Of a DNA stretch of 62,900 nucleotides, positions 16,361-23,458 are shown one piece after another. Below the pieces are notes generated by a model. It was not told where the DNA came from, searched no databases, and worked only from the letters and a program-made list of their open reading frames with translations. This DNA is from CAYWJT01 sp964458655 (lineage in GTDB: Bacteria > Acidobacteriota > Aminicenantia > Aminicenantales > Saccharicenantaceae). The position numbers were made by a program, and so were the translations under genes. Location of the stretch: assembly GCA_964458655.1 (NCBI GenBank), contig CAYWJT010000006.1, positions 1-62,900 of the forward strand, in the 5' to 3' direction. Within the stretch, counting starts at the first letter, position 1. Every line of letters starts with the position of its first letter.

Positions 16361-16443
16361 CGCCGGCGTCGCTTTGTCTTCGGGCGGGGACGCATTCGGC
16401 GCGCGGCGCGCCCGAGCCGACCCCCGCCGAAAAGGAGGCTGTG

Positions 16444-17937
16444 ATGCGAAGGACGTTTATCAGACGAATGGCTGCCTTTACCGCCGGCCTGTTCGCTGTC
16501 GCGCTCGCGGTCGCGCCGGCCGCTCCCGCCGCCGCGGAGCCGCCGGCCGCCAAGAAAACCCTGGCCGATGCCCCGGCCGTCGCCTCGGCGGTCAAGCTCC
16601 TGGAAAGCTGGATAGCTTCCCGCATGGAGTACGACCGGCTGCCCGGCCTGTCGATCGCCATAGTGTATGACCAGAAGCTGGTCTATTCCCGTGGCTTCGG
16701 CTGGGCCGACCACGAGGCCGGGATCCCGGCCGGCCCGAGAACGCTCTACCGGGCGGCCTCGATCACCAAGCTCTTCACGGCTACGGCCCTGCTCCGATTG
16801 CGCGACGCCGGCCGCCTGCGCCTCGACGACCCCGTCTCCAAGTATCTGCCCTGGTTCAAGATACAGAGCCCTTTCCCCGGCCGGCAGGAGATCACCGTCT
16901 GGAACCTGTTGACGCACACGTCGGGGCTGCCGGGAGAGGCCGCTTTCCCCTATTGGACCGACCATGTCTTCCCCAGCCGCGAGGAAATCATCAAGGCCTT
17001 GCCCGGCCAGCAGCTCGTCTTCCGGCCCGAGACGCGCTACAAGTATTCCAACCTGGGCCTGGCCCTGGCCGGCGAGGTCGTCACGGCCGCGTCGGGCGAG
17101 CCCTACACGGAATACGTGCGGGAGCACGTCCTCGAGCCGCTCGGCATGCGCGACAGCTCCGTCGCGCTCCCCGAGGAGAGGATGAAGAAGCTCGCGCGCG
17201 GCTACAGCCGCCTGCTCCCCGACGGCACGCGGACCGTCCTGCCGGTCGCGGACTACAAGGGCATGACGCCGGCCGCCAATTTGACCACGACCGTCGAGGA
17301 CCTGGCCCGCTTCATGATGCTCCAGTTCCGCGACGGCGAGGCCGGCGGCTCCCAGGTTCTTTCTGGCAGGACCCTGCGCGAGATGCAGCGCGTCCACTGG
17401 GTCTTCCCGAGCTGGACCGGCGGCCGCGGCCTGGGCTTCATCATCCGGCGCTCGGAGGGCAGGACCGTCGTCGGCCACGGCGGCTGGGTGGGCGGCTTCC
17501 GTAGCCAGCTCGGCTTCGTTCCGGAGGACAAGGTCGGGGTCGTGGTCATGATCAACGCGGACGACGGCACGCCCAACCTCTTCCTCGAGCGGGCCTTGGA
17601 CATCGTCGGCAAAGCCTTGGTTGACGCGGCCCGGCCGGCCAAACCGGCGGCCGGGACGGACCCGGCATGGAAGCGCTACGTCGGCCTCTACACCGACACG
17701 ACCTTCTGGGAGACCGAGGTCCTCATTCTCGACGGACGCCTGGTCATGTACGGTCACGCCTACCCGCCGGAGGACGACCCGCGGAGCACGCTCATCGAGC
17801 TGGAACCGGTCTCGAAGCACGTCTTCCGCAGCGGCGGCCCGAACGGCGACGGCGAGCCGGTGCGCTTCGAACTGGGACCTGACGGAAAAGTGGTCCGCGT
17901 CAAGGTCGGCGAGAACTATCTCTATCCCAAGAAGTGA
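16444..17937 (+). CDS. Secreted serine hydrolase of the beta-lactamase/class C (S12) family
   Basis: 497 aa with a signal peptide (residues 1-33, ending AAAEPPA). The S12 motifs are SITK (S106, K109), YSN (Y201, N203) and a HGG triad near residue 342. After the catalytic domain a C-terminal beta-rich domain of about 95 residues begins near WKRYVGLYTDT, as in esterase/peptidase members of this family. The start ATG at 16444 follows AAGGAGG. Such proteins are periplasmic D-aminopeptidases, esterases or penicillin-recognising enzymes; the substrate is not known. It is separated by 83 bp from SDR 3 and may be cotranscribed. Confidence 0.85.
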   Translation: MRRTFIRRMAAFTAGLFAVALAVAPAAPAAAEPPAAKKTLADAPAVASAVKLLESWIASRMEYDRLPGLSIAIVYDQKLVYSRGFGWADHEAGIPAGPRTLYRAASITKLFTATALLRLRDAGRLRLDDPVSKYLPWFKIQSPFPGRQEITVWNLLTHTSGLPGEAAFPYWTDHVFPSREEIIKALPGQQLVFRPETRYKYSNLGLALAGEVVTAASGEPYTEYVREHVLEPLGMRDSSVALPEERMKKLARGYSRLLPDGTRTVLPVADYKGMTPAANLTTTVEDLARFMMLQFRDGEAGGSQVLSGRTLREMQRVHWVFPSWTGGRGLGFIIRRSEGRTVVGHGGWVGGFRSQLGFVPEDKVGVVVMINADDGTPNLFLERALDIVGKALVDAARPAKPAAGTDPAWKRYVGLYTDTTFWETEVLILDGRLVMYGHAYPPEDDPRSTLIELEPVSKHVFRSGGPNGDGEPVRFELGPDGKVVRVKVGENYLYPKK

Positions 17938-17949
17938 GAGGCCGCGCGT

Positions 17950-18198
17950 TCAATCGGGCCCGTAGAAGCGGGGTCGAAGCTCGTCCTCGGGGATGAAGCG
18001 GAGAGCCTGACGGTAGACGGCCTGGACGGTCCCCGGCGCGAGCTCTCGGTGCAAGGGGACCGTGAGGACCTGAGGCGGACAGCCCGCGGCCTCGCGTCTG
18101 AGCTTGGCATGGCTCCCCCTTACCGAAACGACGCAAAACCCGAACTCCTGGAGAATCTTGATTATCTGCCGGGACGAGAGGCGTTTAAGCTTCGCCAT
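17950..18198 (-). CDS. hicA: HicA-type toxin (mRNA interferase)
   Basis: 82 aa, the normal size. The dsRBD-like HicA fold is recognised by LSSRQIIKILQEFGFCVVSVRGSHAKLRR, with the catalytic His in GSH near residue 29, and HRELAPGTVQAVYRQA. HicA cuts mRNAs when free of its antitoxin. Its ATG overlaps the end of the antitoxin-like gene by 14 bases, so the antitoxin comes first. This order is the reverse of the commonest hicA-hicB order. Confidence 0.85.
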   Translation of the reverse strand: MAKLKRLSSRQIIKILQEFGFCVVSVRGSHAKLRREAAGCPPQVLTVPLHRELAPGTVQAVYRQALRFIPEDELRPRFYGPD

Positions 18199-18715
18199 CG
18201 CCGGGCGGGCTTTCCTCGTAGATCAGAACGATCCGGGGTGAGGCCGACAAACCGAAGTCAGCGGGGTTCTCGCCTTCGAGGTGGAGACGGACGGCGTCCC
18301 GGATGTTCCTGATGAGCTCGTCGAGCGACCGCGCCTGCGTGACGAGCGCCAGCTCCAGTCCTTCGGCGACGAAATGTCCGGCCGAGCGATGCGCTACTAT
18401 GTGGACTGTGTCCCGGCCGCGGCCGAGGGCAGCGTAGGTCGAGGGGGTTTCCGCGACCCGCCCCGGGCGCTCCTCGCCGACATCGTAGGGCGCCAGGATC
18501 AGGTACTCGCCCCGCCGAATGCGCTTGAAATAATCCCACTTATGAGGATGGTTCTTCGGCGCGTTGACGCAGCACCGACTGACGATGTGGGTGCGGACGG
18601 TGCTCGGGTTCAAATGAGGCAGGGTATGGACGACGTCGGAGACCCGGAAGGTCTTTTCCGCCCTCTCTCGGCAGATCCGCCTGGCCGTAGCCAGGACTTC
18701 CTCGTGGACGGCCAT
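18185..18715 (-). CDS. hicB: HicB-like antitoxin with an N-terminal DNA-binding-like domain
   Basis: 176 aa. Residues 1-75 resemble a winged-helix-like domain known from regulators and restriction-associated proteins (FRVSDVVHTL...STVRTHIVSRCCVNAPKNH). The C-terminal part (about 95-170) has the HicB partial RNase H fold pattern (HIVAHRSAGHFVAEGLELALVTQARSLDELIRNI...). Canonical HicB puts its DNA-binding domain at the C terminus, so the order here is reversed. The ATG at 18715 has GAGGAGG upstream, and the promoter holds a palindrome suited to autoregulation. The HicB-fold part and the operon are well supported, the N-terminal call less so. Confidence 0.75.
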   Translation of the reverse strand: MAVHEEVLATARRICRERAEKTFRVSDVVHTLPHLNPSTVRTHIVSRCCVNAPKNHPHKWDYFKRIRRGEYLILAPYDVGEERPGRVAETPSTYAALGRGRDTVHIVAHRSAGHFVAEGLELALVTQARSLDELIRNIRDAVRLHLEGENPADFGLSASPRIVLIYEESPPGDGEA

Positions 18716-18734
18716 GTTTCGCCTCCTCGAGGGA

Positions 18735-18764
18735 ATGATAACAGTTGACAATATTGTTTGTCAA
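18735..18764 (-). promoter_or_regulatory. hicBA promoter
   Basis: On the minus strand: TTGACA (18764-18759), 18 bp, TATCAT (18740-18735), about 20 bp before the antitoxin start. The spacer is filled by the palindrome described separately. Confidence 0.65.
18745..18764. promoter_or_regulatory. Palindromic operator in the hicBA promoter
   Basis: An inverted repeat TTGACAA-N6-TTGTCAA spans the -35 and spacer, with the perfect palindrome ACAATATTGT overlapping it. A bound antitoxin here would block RNA polymerase, the usual way for toxin-antitoxin operons. Binding is inferred. Confidence 0.55.
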
Positions 18765-18949
18765 GTTGTTATTCGGTCCGCTTCGGCTCTTTCATTAAAA
18801 TCGCTTCCCGAATCGCATAACGGAACGTCAGAAAGGTCAGCGCCGAAAAACCTGTACTCACGCATCGCGGGTGGGCCGCCTAACGGTCTGTTCTTGGTCG
18901 GCAAAAAAACCGCCGAGAGCAGGGCTCGGAGAGAAGGGTTACAGCAGTC

Positions 18950-19801
18950 TCACTGGCCGCCGGTCGCGAGCTGAACGTCCACCCAGAAGGAATGCTTCTT
19001 GGCCCTTTTGTCGGGCCGGTAGTCCGACGGGCCTTCCCTGACGTCCACGCGCTCGTCCCCTTCGTTGAGGGCGGACTCCATGGAACCGGCCCTGGCCCCC
19101 GCCTGGGTGCTCTGCTCGGCCCGCCTGGCCATCTGAGCCGCGATCATCTCCCGGGTCATGCCGCCCCACTCGAAGCCGAGGGTTATTTTCTGGCCCGGCT
19201 GGGCGCCGATCCCGGACGGGTGGTTGACCCGGCTGAGCGGGATGCGGAACTCGAAGACGACCGCCCGCTCCTTCGGCGCGAACCTGAAGGCCGGCTTCTC
19301 GGTCTTGGCCGAGGGGTCCTTGGGCGAGGGCAGCTTCCTCTTGTTGATCGTGTCCGCCATGAAGACGATGTAGGAAGGGTTCTTGCGCATCTCGGCCTTC
19401 TGCTGGTCGGTCAGCACTTCGCCGTCTTTTTCGAGCGACTTGATGAGCTCATTGGCGCTGAGGTCCTTCCGGACGAAATGGACTCCCAGGTCCTTGCTCC
19501 TCTTGCCGTCGAGCGTGTAATAGATGTGCATGCCGGTGGCGTCGACGGTGCTCCGCGCGGCCGGGTCGCTGAAGAAGAACATCAGGTAGAGGTTCCGGCC
19601 GTCGTTCTTGACGGCGTACTGGGCGCCCGAGACCGGGTCCTTGAGGAGCTGGACGTCCTGCCAGTCGGCGTCCCGGCCGTCGATCGCAGGCGGCGCCGCC
19701 GCCCAGGCGCTGGCCACCGGCCCCTCCTGCGCGAGAAGAGGCAGGCCGGCCAGGAAGAGAACCAGGGACAAACAGGTGATCAAGGCTCTTTTGCCTGTCA
19801 T
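18950..19801 (-). CDS. Secreted CBM9/DOMON-like protein, function unknown
   Basis: 283 aa with a clear signal peptide (residues 1-24, ...LPLLAQEG). The mature part begins with IDGRDADWQDVQLLKDPVSGAQYAVKNDGRNLYLMFFFSD, the beta-sandwich pattern shared by family 9 carbohydrate-binding modules and related domains in secreted proteins. A charged middle and C-terminal region follow. GGAGGGG lies before the ATG. It is monocistronic between hicBA and the cysteine-synthase gene. A TATAAT is seen about 50 bp upstream on the minus strand but its -35 is poor. Ligand unknown. Confidence 0.65.
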   Translation of the reverse strand: MTGKRALITCLSLVLFLAGLPLLAQEGPVASAWAAAPPAIDGRDADWQDVQLLKDPVSGAQYAVKNDGRNLYLMFFFSDPAARSTVDATGMHIYYTLDGKRSKDLGVHFVRKDLSANELIKSLEKDGEVLTDQQKAEMRKNPSYIVFMADTINKRKLPSPKDPSAKTEKPAFRFAPKERAVVFEFRIPLSRVNHPSGIGAQPGQKITLGFEWGGMTREMIAAQMARRAEQSTQAGARAGSMESALNEGDERVDVREGPSDYRPDKRAKKHSFWVDVQLATGGQ

Positions 19802-19907
19802 TTTCCCCTCCGCTCCATGATGATTCCGGACTCATTCATCCAATATATTATACAACAAACCCGGAGGCCCGCGCCAAGCCGAGCGCCGAAAGCTCTGGCC
19901 AACCGCC

Positions 19908-20894
19908 TCAAGGCATCAGGCCGTTCTCTACCATCCACTCGTCATTGAGAACAGTGCTCAGGTATCTGAAAGCGCTGTCGGGGAAAATGGTGACGATGCG
20001 CGCCGGCCTGTCGATCTCTTCGGCGATCCTGAGCGAGGCGTACAGGGCAGCTCCGGAAGATGCCCCGGCCAAGATGCCCTCTTCCCTGATGAGCCTTCTG
20101 CAGGTCAGGAAGGCGTCCCGGTCGGAAACCTGGATCACATCGTCCACCACCGAAAAATCAGCGCAGCCTATGATGAATTCATCGCCCAGACCCTCCATCA
20201 GATACGGTGTCGGGGTCACTCGCTCGCCCGTGCGGAAATAATCGTAGAACACTGAGCCGACCGGGTCGACGGCGATTATTTTTATCCCGGGGTCCTTTTC
20301 CTTCAAGAACCTGCCGGCGCCGCCGATGGTCCCCCCGGTCCCCATGCCGGCGACGAGATAATCGATACGGCCTTCCATCTGCTCCCATATCTCGGGGCCG
20401 GTCGTCAGATAATGGGCCTCATTGTTTTCCCGGTTATTATGCTGGTCGGGGAAATAGCTTCCCGGGATCCCGGCGGCCAGGCGGGGAGTAATGTTGTTAT
20501 AGGAGTCGGGAGACTCGGGAGGCAAGGAGCTCGCGACCTTGATGACCTGCGCCCCCATGGCCTCCAGCATGTTTATCTTTTCTTTGGCTATCCTGTCGCG
20601 GACCACCACTTTTAGCGAAAACCCGAGCTGAACGGCGACCAGGGCGAGGCCCATGGCCATGTTGCCGGAGGAATTCTCGATGATGACCTCGCCCGGCCGG
20701 GTCCGGCCTTCGGCCACGGCCTTGGCTATCATATGATGCGCGGCCCTGTCCTTCACGCTGCCGGTCGGGTTGAAGAACTCCAACTTCGCGTAAATCTCGG
20801 CCTTCAGACCGTAGGTCACCCTGTTCAGGAGAACGACCGGGGTTTGCCCGATAAGCTCGAGGATATTTCCATAGACTCCGGTGTTCCTATTCAT
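19908..20894 (-). CDS. PLP-dependent cysteine synthase/cystathionine beta-synthase-family enzyme
   Basis: 328 aa, type II fold PLP enzyme. Lys in PTGSVKDRAA (residue about 48) is the Schiff-base lysine, ENSSGNMAMGLA is the substrate loop (usual SGNTG changed to SGNMA), and GMGTGGTIGG binds the PLP phosphate. YLMEGLGDEFI resembles the cystathionine-beta-synthase core more than CysK. No C-terminal CBS regulatory domain. It makes either cysteine from O-acetylserine or O-phosphoserine, or cystathionine; the sequence does not decide. The gene appears richer in A/T and less GC3-biased than its neighbours, a weak hint of transfer. The ribosome-binding site is weak. Confidence 0.85.
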   Translation of the reverse strand: MNRNTGVYGNILELIGQTPVVLLNRVTYGLKAEIYAKLEFFNPTGSVKDRAAHHMIAKAVAEGRTRPGEVIIENSSGNMAMGLALVAVQLGFSLKVVVRDRIAKEKINMLEAMGAQVIKVASSLPPESPDSYNNITPRLAAGIPGSYFPDQHNNRENNEAHYLTTGPEIWEQMEGRIDYLVAGMGTGGTIGGAGRFLKEKDPGIKIIAVDPVGSVFYDYFRTGERVTPTPYLMEGLGDEFIIGCADFSVVDDVIQVSDRDAFLTCRRLIREEGILAGASSGAALYASLRIAEEIDRPARIVTIFPDSAFRYLSTVLNDEWMVENGLMP

Positions 20895-21019
20895 GACGGC
20901 AAGTCCGGGGAAAGCGCGTGTTCCATGCGTCGTATTCTCATCTCAGCCTTTCACAAGGGATCGGATGGATCGGATAAATAGCGTGGTCGCCGGCCCAGCG
21001 CGCCGGCCGAGCCGCGGCC

Positions 21020-21643
21020 TTAGCGGGCCATGACGCGGGCGGCTTCCTCCACGGCCGAGGCCGCGTCCGGCGCGTAGCCGTTGGCCCCGACCTGGCGGGC
21101 GAAGTCGGCCGTCACCGGGGCGCCGCCGATTATGACCGGCACGTCGAGGCCGGCCGACTTGACCGCCTCGACGACGCCCTTCATCTGGACCATGGTCGTG
21201 GTCAGCAGGGCCGACAGGCCGATGAGGCCGGCCCTTTCGGAGCGGGCCGCCTCGACGAACCTGTCCGCCGCGACGTCGACGCCGAGGTCGACGACCTTGT
21301 AGCCGTTGCCGCGCAGCATCATGGCCACCAGGTTCTTGCCGATGTCGTGAAGGTCGCCCTTGACCGTGCCGATGACCACGACGCCCCGAGGCTGCACGTT
21401 CTCCCTGACGAGATGGGGCTCGAGAAGGGCCAGGCCGGCGTTCATGGCCCGGGCCGCGACCAGGACCTCCGGGATGAAGATCTCGCAGCTCTTGAACAGC
21501 TCCCCTACCCTGGCCATGCCCTTGATGAGGGCGTCGTCGAGGATGCGGGAGGCTGTCAGGCCCGAGGCCAAGGCCTCGGCGACCAGCCTTTCGACCGTTT
21601 CCTTCTCGCCGGCGATGAGGGCTTGTTCGATCCTGTCGAGCAT
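21020..21643 (-). CDS. Corrinoid (B12)-binding protein, MtaC/MtbC-like
   Basis: 207 aa, usual length. An N-terminal helical cap (residues 1-85, B12-binding 2 domain) leads to a Rossmann-like B12 domain with DLHDIGKN near residue 100 (the DxHxxG cobalt-ligand motif), GLSALLTTT and GGAPVT. These proteins carry methyl groups between a substrate methyltransferase and a tetrahydrofolate or coenzyme M enzyme. No partner methyltransferase or corrinoid reactivating enzyme is in this window, and no cobalamin riboswitch was recognised upstream. The protein is firmly identified; its partner is unknown. Confidence 0.9.
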   Translation of the reverse strand: MLDRIEQALIAGEKETVERLVAEALASGLTASRILDDALIKGMARVGELFKSCEIFIPEVLVAARAMNAGLALLEPHLVRENVQPRGVVVIGTVKGDLHDIGKNLVAMMLRGNGYKVVDLGVDVAADRFVEAARSERAGLIGLSALLTTTMVQMKGVVEAVKSAGLDVPVIIGGAPVTADFARQVGANGYAPDAASAVEEAARVMAR

Positions 21644-21895
21644 GTCCGTCTCTCTTTCTCTGCTTAAAATTGCACATAATATGGCAACAAAGACCGCGCT
21701 TTGTCAACAGGTCGACGGCTTCATGACGAACAGCAGCGACTTTTTTTTAAGAAAAGCGTGGGAAAGCGCCGCACGGGCCATTCGCGGACCCAGGTTGAAG
21801 GGTTTCCTGTGCGGGAGGCGTTTCCTGTAGAATAGCGGCGCGAGGAAATCGTAATCCCGGGTCAATGATCGACCCGTAACCGCAAGGAGCAGCGC

Positions 21896-22564
21896 GTGAA
21901 GCCGAAATGGGCGGCGGCCTTCGACATGGACGGCGTGATCGTCGACAACAGGGAGTTCCACTTCCGCGCCTGGCTCGCCTTCACGGAGAAGCACGGCCTG
22001 GAGTTCGAAGAGGAGCGCTTCAAGAACAACCTCTTCGGCCGGACCAACCGGGAAATCTTGGAGGGGCTTTTCGGCCGCAGGCTGTCCGAGACCGCGGTCA
22101 GAGTCATGGCCGACGAGAAGGAGGCGCTCTACCGCCGGCTCTACGAGAGTCATGTCCGGCCGACGGCCGGCCTGGAAGGCCTGCTCCGGGAGATGGCCGC
22201 AGGGGGCGTCCCGGCCGCGGTCTGCACGGCCGCGCCGCGCGTCAACCTCGATTTCGTGCTCGACCGCTCCGGTCTCCGGCCTTATTTCAGCGTCCTCGTG
22301 GACGAGAGCCTCGTCGCCAGGGGCAAGCCGGCGCCCGACCTTTACCTCAAGGCGGCCGAACTCCTCGGCCTCCCGGCTTCCCGATGCGTCGCGTTCGAGG
22401 ACTCCCTGCCCGGCGTCGCCTCCGCCCGGGCCGCCGGCATGAAAGTGGTGGCCCTGACTACCACTCACGCCCCGGACGAGCTCGCCGGCGCGGACCTCGT
22501 CGTCCCTGACTTCACCGGTCTCACGCTGCGTCGGCTCGAGGCCCTGCTGGGCGTCGAGGATTGA
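21896..22564 (+). CDS. HAD-family phosphatase, beta-phosphoglucomutase/phosphoglycolate-phosphatase-like
   Basis: 222 aa. HAD motif I FDMDGVIVDN (nucleophile Asp and acid/base Asp), motif II in VCTAAPR (Thr), Lys in GKPAPDLYLKA and motif IV FEDSLPGVASARAAGM. The cap domain inserted after motif I is of the helical C1 type. GTG start with AAGGAG. Substrate is probably a sugar phosphate or small phosphorylated metabolite. Monocistronic. Subfamily assignment is uncertain. Confidence 0.85.
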   Translation: MKPKWAAAFDMDGVIVDNREFHFRAWLAFTEKHGLEFEEERFKNNLFGRTNREILEGLFGRRLSETAVRVMADEKEALYRRLYESHVRPTAGLEGLLREMAAGGVPAAVCTAAPRVNLDFVLDRSGLRPYFSVLVDESLVARGKPAPDLYLKAAELLGLPASRCVAFEDSLPGVASARAAGMKVVALTTTHAPDELAGADLVVPDFTGLTLRRLEALLGVED

Positions 22565-22584
22565 AGGCCCGTCCGTGTTTGTGC

Positions 22585-22613
22585 TAACCTTGGCCCGCAA
22601 TGACCCAAGGTTA
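22585..22613. repeat. Hairpin upstream of the Ig-like/4-TM gene
   Basis: A perfect 9-base inverted repeat TAACCTTGG with 11-base loop and CCAAGGTTA, ending directly before the ribosome-binding site. It could be a 5' UTR hairpin, an operator or a weak terminator for the HAD gene; no T-run follows. Confidence 0.4.
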
Positions 22614-22631
22614 AAGGAAGGAGCGCGGCCG

Positions 22632-23429
22632 ATGAAAAAGGGCTTGTTCTGGTTCCTGGCGGTGGTCATCACTCTCGGCACCGCCGTCTATCAGCGGATG
22701 ACCGGACCCACCTATCCGGTCAGGGGCAAGACCGTCATCGACGGCACCGCCCTGAGCTACAAGCTGCCCCGCAGCGCGGAAAACAGCCGCGACGCCGAAG
22801 TGCGGGTCAAGGCTCCCGGGAACTTCCAGGGTTACCTCACCTACCGACGTTTCAAGACCCAGGACCCCTGGGCCGTCGTCCCTCTGGCCCGCGACGGCGA
22901 GGACCTGGTCGCCCGACTGCCGAAACAGCCCGCGGCCGGCAAGCTCGCTTACAGGCTGCTGCTCAGGGGGGCTGGCGGCCCTGTCTCACTCACAGGAGAA
23001 AGGCAGGTCGTCCTGCGCTTCAAGAACCCCGTCTCGACCTGGCTGCTCGTCCCGCACGTCATAGTCCTTTTCGCCGGCATGCTGTTCGCGGTGGCCTCGG
23101 GCCTGGCCGCAATCGATAAGAAAAGGAATCCGCGCCGGTTCGTCGTCTGGACTCTGGCCCTTCTCTTCCTCGGCGGCTTCATCTTCGGCCCGCTCATCCA
23201 GAAGCAGGCCTTCGGCATGTTCTGGAGCGGCTTCCCGGTGGGCAAGGACCTCACCGACACCAAGACCCTGGTCTCGTTCCTGTTCTGGGTCGCGGCCTGG
23301 GTCGCAGGCCGCAAGGGGAAGCCGGCCAGAGGGGTCGTCCTGGCCGCCTCCGTCCTGACGTTGATAAGCTACTTCATACCGCACAGCGTCCTGGGCTCGG
23401 AGCTCGACTACGCCAGGTTCAAGGGCTGA
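22632..23429 (+). CDS. Membrane protein with extracytoplasmic beta domain and four C-terminal TM segments
   Basis: 265 aa. An N-terminal membrane anchor (residues 3-20) is followed by a beta-rich domain of about 100 residues (residues 25-130, patterns like VKAPGNFQGYLTYRR), then four hydrophobic segments (about 140-160, 175-190, 210-230, 238-255). AAGGAAGGAG precedes the ATG. I recognise no named family. The next gene is convergent. Confidence 0.6.
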   Translation: MKKGLFWFLAVVITLGTAVYQRMTGPTYPVRGKTVIDGTALSYKLPRSAENSRDAEVRVKAPGNFQGYLTYRRFKTQDPWAVVPLARDGEDLVARLPKQPAAGKLAYRLLLRGAGGPVSLTGERQVVLRFKNPVSTWLLVPHVIVLFAGMLFAVASGLAAIDKKRNPRRFVVWTLALLFLGGFIFGPLIQKQAFGMFWSGFPVGKDLTDTKTLVSFLFWVAAWVAGRKGKPARGVVLAASVLTLISYFIPHSVLGSELDYARFKG

Positions 23430-23458
23430 GCCCGCGGCCGCCAAGGCCTAAGCCCGGC

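Noticed and set aside
21664..21715. Sigma-54 site near the corrinoid gene (TTGCACATAATATGGCA)
   Set aside because: It resembles the FecR-gene site in part but lacks the GG at -24 in the right spacing on either strand.
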